DNA from: an uncultured Collinsella sp.
GTDB taxonomy: Bacteria > Actinomycetota > Coriobacteriia > Coriobacteriales > Coriobacteriaceae
Reading direction: 5' to 3'
Length of the DNA: 54,242 bases
NCBI GenBank assembly: GCA_902482035.1
Contig: CABSYW010000015.1
Coordinates: forward strand, 1 to 54,242
A model generated the notes under the pieces. It was not told where the DNA came from, did no database searches, and saw nothing but the letters and a program-made list of their open reading frames with translations. Positions 17,261-25,092 of this stretch are shown one piece after another (positions within the stretch are counted from its first letter, which is position 1; each line of letters opens with the position of its first letter). A program made the translations under genes and the position numbers.

Positions 17261-17962
17261 CTACAGCCCGCGAATTCGTACGGCCTCGGGCGGAAACTCC
17301 TGCTCGCCGGCATCGGTCTTGATGGTCGCGCGGCCCCAGATGTCCAGGCCCGCAAACACGCCCACCGCGAGCGGCAGACCGTTGGGCGACACCGCCGCGA
17401 CCTGACGACCCAGCAGTGGCACCATGTCAAAGTACTCGCCCAGCACCGGAGCCAGCGGGCCCGCGGCGCCCTGCGGCGTGTTGGCGGCAACCGCCCAGGC
17501 GCCCACGCGGGTCAACACGGCGGCGGCCAGCTCCTCAACCAGCGCTTCGTCGGCCATATTCACGCCAAGCTCACCCAGCGCCGCACACTCAATATCAACC
17601 GTCACCGCGGCAAACATGCCCGCAGCACCGGCACCGCCGTTCACGGCAACACGCGCGAGCGACGTCTCGAACGCGGGCGCACCGCACACGATGTTGCTCG
17701 GCCACTCAATGCCCACCTTGCCGGCAAGGCCCAGGCCCGGCGTCGATGCCGTGCCCACAAGCGCATCCATCATGCCCATCGCAGCCACAAACGGCAGGCC
17801 GTGGAAGGCATGCATGTTCACATCCGGACGCACGACCAGCGAAAACGCCAGCGAAGCGTTGCCCGCGCTCCAAGCGCACCAGCCCGCGGACGCACCCTCG
17901 CGGCCCGCGTCGCGCGCCGCGTCGAGCTCGGTGCCAGCGGCAACAGCATTCATCTCGATCAT
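17261..17962 (-). CDS. Biotin-protein-ligase-like protein lacking key catalytic residues
   Basis: A 233-residue protein aligning by eye with the catalytic and C-terminal domains of BirA-type ligases. GREGASAGWCAWSAGNASLAFSL stands where ligases have GRGRxGRxWxSPxGNLxxS. VGIEWPSNIV replaces VKWPND(L/I), and the C-terminal DIWGRATIKTDAGEQEF resembles the small SH3-like domain. The biotinyl-AMP glycine loop is degenerate, K and D of KWPND are changed, and the KLAGI lysine motif is absent. The N-terminal part that normally carries the STN motif is also missing. It may be a decayed or repurposed ligase. It starts directly at the folP-folK stop (TAGATG), so it is co-translated. Confidence 0.6.
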   Translation of the reverse strand: MIEMNAVAAGTELDAARDAGREGASAGWCAWSAGNASLAFSLVVRPDVNMHAFHGLPFVAAMGMMDALVGTASTPGLGLAGKVGIEWPSNIVCGAPAFETSLARVAVNGGAGAAGMFAAVTVDIECAALGELGVNMADEALVEELAAAVLTRVGAWAVAANTPQGAAGPLAPVLGEYFDMVPLLGRQVAAVSPNGLPLAVGVFAGLDIWGRATIKTDAGEQEFPPEAVRIRGL

Positions 17963-19693
17963 CTACATACGCCCCAATTCGCCCACGATATGGCCCACGC
18001 GGTCCTCGGGCTCCTTGACCTCGACGCCGTTGTAGCGGAAGAACCGCGCCGGGTCGTGCATCAGGTCCTCGAGCGGCACCAGCACGAAGTCGCGCTCGCC
18101 AATGAGCGGATGCGGCAGGCGCAGCTTTTTGCCGCCGTGGGTCTCGCCGTCCATCCACAGCAGGTCCAGGTCGATGGTACGCGGACCGTTGGCCTTGGCC
18201 TTTTTGGAGCGGTCGCGCCCCAGCTCGGCCTCGATCTTCATGAGCTCGTCGAGCAGCACCAGCGGCGCCAGCTCGGTCTTGATCTCGATGACGGCGTTGG
18301 CAAACGCGTCCTGGCGCGTCTCGTAGGCAGGCTCGCTCTCGTAAATCTTGGAGGAGTTAGACACGCAGGTGAGTGGAATCTCGGCGATCATCTCGCGTGC
18401 GGCGCGGATGTTGTCGCAGCGATGCCCCAGGTTGGAGCCCACGGCCACAAACGCGCGGCGCGGCTGTGGCTTGGCAACCGCCCAGTAGCCGTTTAGGAAC
18501 TGCGCAAAACCCGCGGCGTCGTGCACGCGCACGATGTTGGCACCGGCCTGGATGGCGCCCAGGCACACGCCAAACGTAGCGGCATCGCGCTCGGCGGCCT
18601 CGGTCACGCCCGAGACGGCGCCCACAAAGCGCTTGCGCGACACGGCGCACATGAGCGGATAGCCCAGTGACGCCATCTTGGCAGTCTCGCGCTGGATGAC
18701 GATGTCCTCGTTAGCCGACTTACCAAAGCCCGGGCCAGGATCGATGCAGATGCGGTCGCGCGACACGCCGGCATGGATGAGTGTGCGGGCCTGGTCAGAC
18801 AGAAAGCCCATGACGCGGCGCATGATGGGCGCCGAATCGGGCAGGGTGAAGCGGCGGAGCTGCGAGGTGGGCACGTAGGCTTCCTCGCGGCGGGCGCTGC
18901 GGCGCATCATGGCGGCCAGACGGTCATTGGACTCCGATGCGGCCTCGGTGGCTGCGGGCGCGGGCGCGACGGTCTCGGCGGCAGCAGTCTGCTCGGCGGC
19001 GGGCGTCTCCTGCTCGCTTGCAGGCTCGGACGTGGGCTCCGGTTCGCCAAACGGCAACGAGGGCTGCACCACGCCGCCCGGAAGCTTGGCCTCCGGCTTA
19101 GGCTCGCCCAGCAACTTGCTGCGACGGCGGCGAGCCGGCTTCTCGGCCTCACGCGCGGCCTCGGCAGCCGCCTCGCGCGCCTTCTCGGCAACAAACGCCG
19201 CTGCCGAGGTATCGAGCTGCACCGTTGCGTGCGTGCGGGTGGGCGCGGCGACCTCGCCGGCATGCATCACGATGATGCCGCAGGTGCTCGTCTTAACAAA
19301 CTCGACCATCTTGGGATCGGTGAAGCCGGTCACGTCGTTGACGATCGAGGCGCCGCAGCGCACGGCCGCCTTGGCAACCGCCACATGACGCGTGTCGATC
19401 GAGACGATGGCGCCCTCCTTGGCCAGCGCGCGCACCACGGGCAGCACGCGGCGAGCCTCCTCGTCGGGGTTGACCGGGGTAAAGCCGGGGCGCGTGGACT
19501 CGCCGCCCACGTCGATGATGTCGGCGCCGGCGTCGAGCATCGCCAGGCCGTACTCGATGGCGGCATCCGGGTCGAAGTGCTCCCCGCCATCGCTAAACGA
19601 ATCGGGCGTCACGTTGAGGACGCCCATGATGCGCGGACGGTCAAAGCTGAGCTCGTACTTTCCGCACCGCCATGTCTTGCTGTCGTTCGCCAT
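17963..19693 (-). CDS. folP-folK: Dihydropteroate synthase fused to HPPK, with a large internal insert
   Basis: A 576-residue bifunctional folate enzyme. The DHPS part (about 20-405) shows GVLNVTPDSFSDGG, DVGGESTRPG, IVND, ICIDPGPGFGKS, SRKRFVG and RVHD. The HPPK part (about 412-560) shows VAVGSNLGHR, YESEP, FANAV, GPRTIDLDLLWMD and LPHPLIGERDFVLVPL. About 135 extra residues (about 150-285) interrupt the DHPS barrel after VMHAGE. They are rich in Ala, Glu, Pro and Arg (for example KPARRRRSKLLGEPKPEAKL) and probably form a disordered loop on the barrel edge. ATG at 19693 is preferred because AGGAGG sits 6 nt upstream; the in-frame ATG at 19699 touches it. The biotin-ligase-like gene follows without a gap. 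Confidence 0.93.
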   Translation of the reverse strand: MANDSKTWRCGKYELSFDRPRIMGVLNVTPDSFSDGGEHFDPDAAIEYGLAMLDAGADIIDVGGESTRPGFTPVNPDEEARRVLPVVRALAKEGAIVSIDTRHVAVAKAAVRCGASIVNDVTGFTDPKMVEFVKTSTCGIIVMHAGEVAAPTRTHATVQLDTSAAAFVAEKAREAAAEAAREAEKPARRRRSKLLGEPKPEAKLPGGVVQPSLPFGEPEPTSEPASEQETPAAEQTAAAETVAPAPAATEAASESNDRLAAMMRRSARREEAYVPTSQLRRFTLPDSAPIMRRVMGFLSDQARTLIHAGVSRDRICIDPGPGFGKSANEDIVIQRETAKMASLGYPLMCAVSRKRFVGAVSGVTEAAERDAATFGVCLGAIQAGANIVRVHDAAGFAQFLNGYWAVAKPQPRRAFVAVGSNLGHRCDNIRAAREMIAEIPLTCVSNSSKIYESEPAYETRQDAFANAVIEIKTELAPLVLLDELMKIEAELGRDRSKKAKANGPRTIDLDLLWMDGETHGGKKLRLPHPLIGERDFVLVPLEDLMHDPARFFRYNGVEVKEPEDRVGHIVGELGRM

Positions 19694-19788
19694 GAACATC
19701 CTCCTAAAATGCCCACGCCGCCGAGCTTGGGGAGCTGGCGGCGGGGTCGCTTTGCACTCAGTCTTTCTATTGTATCCGCGCGCGCGGG

Positions 19789-20541
19789 CTAGAACGCAAA
19801 CGCGGCCGCGATGTCGCAAGAAATCAGCAGGTCGGCATTTGCATCCTGATCGGTGGGAGCAAGATTGCAAATGGCCAGCGTATCGCCGGTAAAGTAACGC
19901 GTAAGGCCCGCCGCCGGATACACCACGAGCGAGGTCCCGCCCACAATGAGGGCATCGGCCGCGGCGATGGCGGCAACGGCACCGGTCAACACATGCTCGT
20001 CGAGCGGCTCTTCGTAGAGCACTACATCGGGCTTGATGCGGCCACCGCACGCGGGGCACGCAGGCACGCCCGCGGCATCCTCGTGCTCGCGCGAGCAAAT
20101 CCACTCGGCGCTATAGACCGCGCCGCACGACTGGCAAATGTTGCGATGGACCGATCCGTGCAGCTCAAACACTCGCTGTGAGCCGGCCATCTGATGCAGG
20201 CCGTCGATATTTTGCGTCACCACGGCGTCGAGCTTGCCGGCGCGCTCCAGCTCGGCCAGCTTGGTGTGGCAGCGGTTGGGTTTAGCGTTAAGCGCGATCA
20301 TCTTGGTGCGGTAAAAGTCGAAGAACTCGGCCGGATGCGCCTCGTAAAAGCTATGCGAGAGCATGGTCTCGGGCGGGTAGGCAAACTGCTGGTGATACAG
20401 GCCATCCACGCTGCGGAAATCGGGGATGCCGCTCGCCGTGGAAACACCCGCGCCGCCAAAGAAGACCACGCGCTTGTGGGTACCGAACAGCTCTGCCAGC
20501 GCGGCGGATGCCTGCTTTGGGTCCGATATTGCCTGCGTCAT
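19789..20541 (-). CDS. cobB: NAD-dependent protein deacylase, Sir2 family
   Basis: A 250-residue sirtuin that removes acyl groups from lysines using NAD+. Motifs: GGAGVSTASGIPDFRS (NAD loop), TQNIDGLH, catalytic His in FELHGS, zinc ligands CQSCG and CPACGG, and VGGTSLVVYPA. Length and order of motifs are typical of bacterial class U/III sirtuins. It starts divergently from the exonuclease III gene, with 136 bp between the two start codons. Cytoplasmic. The fol operon follows 95 bp downstream on the same strand and may share transcripts. Confidence 0.94.
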   Translation of the reverse strand: MTQAISDPKQASAALAELFGTHKRVVFFGGAGVSTASGIPDFRSVDGLYHQQFAYPPETMLSHSFYEAHPAEFFDFYRTKMIALNAKPNRCHTKLAELERAGKLDAVVTQNIDGLHQMAGSQRVFELHGSVHRNICQSCGAVYSAEWICSREHEDAAGVPACPACGGRIKPDVVLYEEPLDEHVLTGAVAAIAAADALIVGGTSLVVYPAAGLTRYFTGDTLAICNLAPTDQDANADLLISCDIAAAFAF

Positions 20542-20677
20542 ATGAGTCCTCCGTCCTTAGTTAGTCGGGCAGCGTTGAGCGACGTCCCAGCATGCGGCCT
20601 TTAAGTCAGCATGCGCGGATCCCACCCCGCCCCTGTTGCGCTAATCTTAAGCCTGCCAACCCCGTCGAAAGGACACC

Positions 20678-21496
20678 ATGCCTCAGACTTACACTTTCGC
20701 CTCGTGGAACGTCAACGGCCTGCGCGCCGTGCTCAAAAAGGACCCGAGCTTTATCCAGATCGCGCAAGAACTCGACGTCGATATCCTGGCACTGCAAGAG
20801 ACCAAGCTGCAAGAAGGCCAGGTTGATATTGACCTGCCCGGTTATCACCAAACCTGGAGCTACGCCGAGCGCAAGGGCTACTCGGGCACCGCGGTCTTTA
20901 GCCGCCAGGAGCCGCTGCGCGTACTGCGCGCCGATGCGCTGCTGCCCTACGCCGGCGAAGGCGAGGCGGCCGAGCTCGTCGCCCAAGCCGCAACCGAGGG
21001 CCGCGTCTGCGCGTTGGAGTTCGACAAGTTCTGGTTTGTGGATGTCTACACTCCCAACGCGCAAAACGAACTCGCCCGCATCGACGTGCGCATGGCCTGG
21101 GATGATGCCTATCGCGGCTTTTTGAGCGCGCTTGAGCGCGAGAGCGGCAAACCCGTCGTGACCTGCGGCGACTTTAACGTGGCGCACGAGGAGATCGACC
21201 TTAAGAACCCCAAGTCCAACCGCGGCAACGCCGGCTTTTCGGACGAAGAACGCGGCAAGTTTACCGAGCTGCTCAACGCCGGCTTTACCGATACCTGGCG
21301 CACGGCTAATCCAGACGTCGAGGGCGTCTACAGCTGGTGGAGCTATCGCTTTAATGCCCGCAAGAACAACGCCGGCTGGCGCATCGATTACTTCTTGGTA
21401 AGTGATTCAATCGCCAATACCGTGCGCGACACCGGTATCCGCGGCGATATCTTCGGCAGCGACCACTGCCCCGTCACCCTCACGCTAGAGCTCTAG
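20678..21496 (+). CDS. xth: Exodeoxyribonuclease III / AP endonuclease
   Basis: A 272-residue Mg-dependent AP endonuclease for base-excision repair. Motifs: SWNVNGLRAVL at the N-terminus, LALQETKL (metal Glu), DVYTPNAQ, CGDFNVAH (catalytic Asp/Asn), RIDYFLVS and GSDHCPVTL (catalytic His) near the C-terminus. AAAGGA lies 6 nt before ATG. It is single-gene on the plus strand, divergent from the sirtuin. No terminator with a U-run is evident; the next hairpins are repeat-like palindromes (21505-21620). Confidence 0.95.
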   Translation: MPQTYTFASWNVNGLRAVLKKDPSFIQIAQELDVDILALQETKLQEGQVDIDLPGYHQTWSYAERKGYSGTAVFSRQEPLRVLRADALLPYAGEGEAAELVAQAATEGRVCALEFDKFWFVDVYTPNAQNELARIDVRMAWDDAYRGFLSALERESGKPVVTCGDFNVAHEEIDLKNPKSNRGNAGFSDEERGKFTELLNAGFTDTWRTANPDVEGVYSWWSYRFNARKNNAGWRIDYFLVSDSIANTVRDTGIRGDIFGSDHCPVTLTLEL

Positions 21497-21504
21497 CGCC
21501 AAGC

Positions 21505-21620
21505 AATTCCTGGGGGACAGAGGAAAACAGATCATGTGACCCCTCTCCCCCTATAAGTTGCGGTGGAATAGTTCCTGTTTGGGCAGCAAATAGCCAAAAA
21601 CGAGAACTATTCCACCGCAA
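21505..21620. repeat. Two repeat-like palindromes downstream of xth
   Basis: First, TGGGGGACAGAGG near 21509 pairs imperfectly with CCCCTCTCCCCC near 21540; it contains the GGGGACAG core seen at other intergenic sites. Second, TTGCGGTGGAATAGTT (21558-21573) and its exact complement (21605-21620) form 16-bp arms around a 31-nt loop. They fill the gap between convergent xth and the ECF S-component gene. Confidence 0.6.
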
Positions 21621-21644
21621 GTTCGTGAGGGAACGCGAAATGCC

Positions 21645-22358
21645 TTACAGCCCGTATTTCACGACGACACGGTTAATGCGGCGACACCAGGGCTTGTACA
21701 GGGCGACCAAGAACACGCAGGTCGCGAGGCCGTGTGTGATATCGAACGGCACCGCCGTGGCAAGACGCGCCACGGCACCCGCCCAGGTAAGCGGCTGCAC
21801 AAAACCAATGATGTCATACGCGTTGATCACGACGCCATAGAGCAGGCCCGACGCAAAGCCGTACGCCAGCAGTGCTGGCATGCGCACGGTGCCGTCGGCG
21901 CGGTCGAACGCACCCGCGTACGTCAGCGCACCGCCAACGTATCCCACGAGCCCCCAGGCATACATCTGCCACGGCGTCCACATGCCCTGCCCAAAAAAGA
22001 AATTGCTGGTCAGCGCCGCCAACGCACCGACCATAAAGCCGTTACGACGACCGAGTGTCGCCCCGGCGATAATGGCGATGGCACTCACGGGTTTAAAGTC
22101 GGGAATGGGCCCAAACAGGATGCGCCCCGCCGCCGCCAGCGCCGCCAGCACCAGCGTGGGCATAATCTGGCGCAAACCCGGACGAGATGCCTCGTAACCC
22201 GCAAAGAACAGTGCAAGCACCAGCGCCACCACGACAAGCATGGCAAGCGCCGCCTGCTCAACGCCCGCCAGCAACGCCGCTGCCATCACCGCCGGCACCG
22301 CCAACAACAGCGGGATCTCCAGTTTTGTGAGTAAACGCGAGAAACGACAGTCCGTCAT
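21645..22358 (-). CDS. ECF transporter substrate-binding (S) component
   Basis: A 237-residue membrane protein with about six hydrophobic helices, the vitamin-binding subunit of an energy-coupling-factor importer. It is recognised by the conserved stretch PDFKPVSAIAIIAGATLG and by SNFFFGQGMWTPWQMYAWGL, a pattern common in S components of this type. The transported vitamin cannot be deduced. ATG at 22358 lies 4 bp after the stop of the ATPase gene, so translation is probably coupled. Order on the minus strand is T component, fused ATPases, S component, which makes this a dedicated (group I) ECF system. Confidence 0.85.
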   Translation of the reverse strand: MTDCRFSRLLTKLEIPLLLAVPAVMAAALLAGVEQAALAMLVVVALVLALFFAGYEASRPGLRQIMPTLVLAALAAAGRILFGPIPDFKPVSAIAIIAGATLGRRNGFMVGALAALTSNFFFGQGMWTPWQMYAWGLVGYVGGALTYAGAFDRADGTVRMPALLAYGFASGLLYGVVINAYDIIGFVQPLTWAGAVARLATAVPFDITHGLATCVFLVALYKPWCRRINRVVVKYGL

Positions 22359-22362
22359 CCCA

Positions 22363-24006
22363 TCACGCCCTATAGAACACGTTGTCGGCAAAGAAGTCGG
22401 CCGGGGGCTCCATGCAGGCAATCTCGCCGTCAAACATCATGGCGACGTCGTCGGCTACCTGCTCGGCAAAGTCCAAATCGTGCGTAGCCATGATGACGGT
22501 GCCGCCAGCCTTCGCATGGTCACGCAGGGCGCGGGCGATGATGCGGCGGCTCTCCAGGTCAAGGCCCTTCGTGGGCTCGTCAAGCAGCAGCAGCTCGGGG
22601 CCGATCAGCAGCAGCTTTGCCAGCGCAAGCAGCTGGCGCTGTCCGCCCGAGAGGTCGTAAGGGTGGCGCGTCTCCAGGCCGTCCAATCCCAGTTGCGCCG
22701 CACGCTCCCGCGCCAAGTTCTCGTCATATCCGCAGGTCGAGGCCCATTCCATCAGCTCGTCGCGCACCGTCTCGGCAACCAGCAATGCTTTGGGATTCTG
22801 AGGCAGCAGCGCCGCCGAGGCCGCTCCGCGCACCATGCGGCCGCGCTGCAGCTTGGCGGTCTTCGCCAGCACCGAGAGCATCGTCGACTTACCGCATCCG
22901 TTGCCGCCCACGATCGCATGCACCGCACTGGCCGAAAACGCAACGTCGAGCCCGCGCAGCACCCAACCGCCCGCGCGATCGTAGCGAAACCAGCCTTCCG
23001 ACAGGGTGGTAGCCGACCCGCCGTGCATTTTTTGGAGTATTCTGCTTCCATCCGTGCGCGGGAAGGCTTCCGAGCCGTTCTCGAGCGACGTTTGCGCCAC
23101 AAATTCGGACGATTTGTCCAATTCTGAACTTTTTTTCGCGCTCGATACGTCCCCGGGCGGCTCCAGAGAGCCCAAATTGTCCTCACGCCTGCTGAATACT
23201 CCGTTTTTTGCACATCGGATGGCACCCCACCCCAACGTGTCATCGGAAAACAGCGATTCTCGGCGTCCCAAAGATGCCATATCCGCCGCCTCGTGCACGC
23301 GGCCATCCTCAATCCGGTACGCACACGTCGCGTATTCGAGCATTGGGCGCGGCTGATGCGTCGCCACAACAACCGTGCAGCCCAGCTCGCGATTTACACG
23401 AAACAGCGCGTGCAGGAAATTCTTCTCCGCAACCGGATCAAGCTGAGACGTGGGCTCGTCGAGTAGCAGCACACGCGGACGCAGCGCCAGGACGGCGGCA
23501 AGCGACAGCAGCTGCTTGCGGCCACCCGAAAGCGTGTCGGTATCGCGATGAAGCCAATCTTCCAGCCCAAAGAAATAGCTGATCTCAGCTACGCGACGGC
23601 GCATCTCATCACGTGCTAGCCCCAAGTTTTCCAGGCCAAACGCCATCTCGTGCCACACGGTTTCGCACACGATCTGGTTCTCGGGATCCTGGAACACATA
23701 GCCCACGCGCTCCGCCGATGCCCGCACATCCATGTCGGCGACGGGCTCGCCCAGCACGCGCAGTTCGCCAGTGCGCTCGCCCGCCGGAGCGATCTCGGGA
23801 TTGAGCAGCGACAGCAGCGTCGACTTACCCGATCCGGTACCGCCAACAAGCAGCGCAAATGCACCTTGGGGAACAGACCAGTCGAGCCCCTCGAGCACCG
23901 CAGCATCAGCATCGGGGTAGGCAAAGCTCAGGCTCCGCACCTCAATCGCCGGCATATCCGGGCCGCACGCCGCGCCCGACACCGGGCCCCTATCCAACCG
24001 AGCCAT
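22363..24006 (-). CDS. ecfA: ECF transporter ATPase, two fused ABC domains (EcfA1-EcfA2)
   Basis: A 547-residue cytoplasmic motor with two complete ATPase domains. Domain 1 (about 20-250): Walker A GGTGSGKST, signature LSGGRKQ, Walker B RVLLLDEPTS. Domain 2 (about 335-547): GGNGCGKST, LSGGQRQ, LLLLDEPTKG. ATG overlaps the EcfT stop by 1 nt. The about 85-residue linker is unusual: its DNA includes a 191-bp inverted-repeat-bounded segment (23023-23213) that is read through in frame. The linker peptide is rich in Ser, Lys and Glu and looks disordered. Most ECF ATPases are two separate proteins; fused versions are known. Confidence 0.93.
   Translation of the reverse strand: MARLDRGPVSGAACGPDMPAIEVRSLSFAYPDADAAVLEGLDWSVPQGAFALLVGGTGSGKSTLLSLLNPEIAPAGERTGELRVLGEPVADMDVRASAERVGYVFQDPENQIVCETVWHEMAFGLENLGLARDEMRRRVAEISYFFGLEDWLHRDTDTLSGGRKQLLSLAAVLALRPRVLLLDEPTSQLDPVAEKNFLHALFRVNRELGCTVVVATHQPRPMLEYATCAYRIEDGRVHEAADMASLGRRESLFSDDTLGWGAIRCAKNGVFSRREDNLGSLEPPGDVSSAKKSSELDKSSEFVAQTSLENGSEAFPRTDGSRILQKMHGGSATTLSEGWFRYDRAGGWVLRGLDVAFSASAVHAIVGGNGCGKSTMLSVLAKTAKLQRGRMVRGAASAALLPQNPKALLVAETVRDELMEWASTCGYDENLARERAAQLGLDGLETRHPYDLSGGQRQLLALAKLLLIGPELLLLDEPTKGLDLESRRIIARALRDHAKAGGTVIMATHDLDFAEQVADDVAMMFDGEIACMEPPADFFADNVFYRA
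23023..23213. repeat. Inverted-repeat-bounded segment inside the ecfA coding sequence
   Basis: The left end (23023-23045) starts GTGCATTTTTTGGAGTATTC. The complement of the right end (23213-23191) starts GTGCAAAAAACGGAGTATTC. They agree at 18 of 23 positions, including the outer 5 bp (GTGCA) and 9 bp of GGAGTATTC-type core. The 191 bp between and including them are visibly poorer in GC than the two ATPase domains. They encode the linker from KNGVFSR to ILQKMHG without a stop. This has the form of a small non-autonomous insertion that became coding. Confidence 0.7.
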
Positions 24007-24899
24007 CAGCCAAACCTCTTCTCATCAATCGCGTGCAACGCGCAAGGCAGCACCATCCAGGCAGCGTACACGACATAGCCCAGCCACGGCGCCGGCACCA
24101 AGAGCTGAGGATAAAACGAATACTGCGTCGTTGCGGTCCACGCCACTGCCACCGTGGCCACGCCAAACAGCGCAAGCCCAACCAGCGTGGCAACGTCGCT
24201 GCGCCCCAGTCGATACCGCGCATACGTCGTACGACGCGTCGCGGCACCCCACCCGCGCGAGCGCATCGCGTCCGCGCGCTCCAGCGAATCTTCCATGCCC
24301 CAGCCCATCAATACGCTCGACGCCCGCAGGTGCGAGCGCACGGGGTCGGCCGGCGCGCGGCCCGGCACATCAATCGCATCCTGCACCGCCAGCACCGTAC
24401 GACCGCGGCGCAAAAACTGCGGGATAAGCCTCATGCACATCGAGATCATGAGCGCGATCACCGGTGCGGCATTACCCAGCAGCGCGAGCACCTTGTCGTA
24501 TTCGAGCATCGACGCCACCGCCTCAAACCACAGCACGCTCGCCACGAACAGCCCACCCATGCACAGACCGTACACCATGCTCTCCAAATACACCGCGCGC
24601 ATGCCAATACGGAACAGCTCCGTCGAGCCCGAGGCACTAAACAGCGGATTGAGCACCGCGATAATCAAAATCACCGGCAGCTGCCAGCGAAGTGCGCCCA
24701 GCGTGCGGGCAGCCCCACGCGTCGCAAATCCATACGCCAGCCCGCCCGCAAGCGACAGCGCGATCAGCACCGGTTGCATCGAGAACATGGTGAGCCCCAG
24801 CGTCAGCACTATATAGAGTGCCGGCACAGCCGGATGCGACATCGAGAACGCCGCGACGGGCTCGCCGCCAAACTCCTCTTGTATGTTGTCCACGGGCAC
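24006..24899 (-). CDS. ecfT: ECF transporter transmembrane coupling (T) component
   Basis: About 297 residues with five or more hydrophobic helices; links the ATPases to the S component. The C-terminal cytoplasmic part contains the coupling-helix region SLERADAMRSRGWG with the Ala-Arg-Gly-type motif of EcfT. The body begins near HPAVPALYIVLTLGLT, as in homologues. The start is uncertain: GTG at 24899 follows GAGGGGACGG and is used here; GTG at 24893 is possible, and the frame stays open to 24962. It is the first gene of the ECF operon, divergent from glmU. I see no riboswitch in the 193 bp between them. Confidence 0.85.
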   Translation of the reverse strand: MPVDNIQEEFGGEPVAAFSMSHPAVPALYIVLTLGLTMFSMQPVLIALSLAGGLAYGFATRGAARTLGALRWQLPVILIIAVLNPLFSASGSTELFRIGMRAVYLESMVYGLCMGGLFVASVLWFEAVASMLEYDKVLALLGNAAPVIALMISMCMRLIPQFLRRGRTVLAVQDAIDVPGRAPADPVRSHLRASSVLMGWGMEDSLERADAMRSRGWGAATRRTTYARYRLGRSDVATLVGLALFGVATVAVAWTATTQYSFYPQLLVPAPWLGYVVYAAWMVLPCALHAIDEKRFG

Positions 24900-25092
24900 C
24901 CCCGTCCCCTCGCTCAAACGACAGCTCCACAGCACCGCCAACGCCGCACGCAAGCAGTACAAACGTCACGCCGGCGGCGCAAGCCTCAACCGCCGCAAAC
25001 CAATCGCTACGCGCTCAACATATGCCTGCGGTATCATATTGCGCCGTGTATCGTTTCCAAACACACGTCTCTATAACGTAACAGGAGATCAC

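Noticed and set aside
24900..25092. Vitamin riboswitch upstream of the ECF operon
   Set aside because: The gap is short and shows no cobalamin, TPP or FMN element signature.
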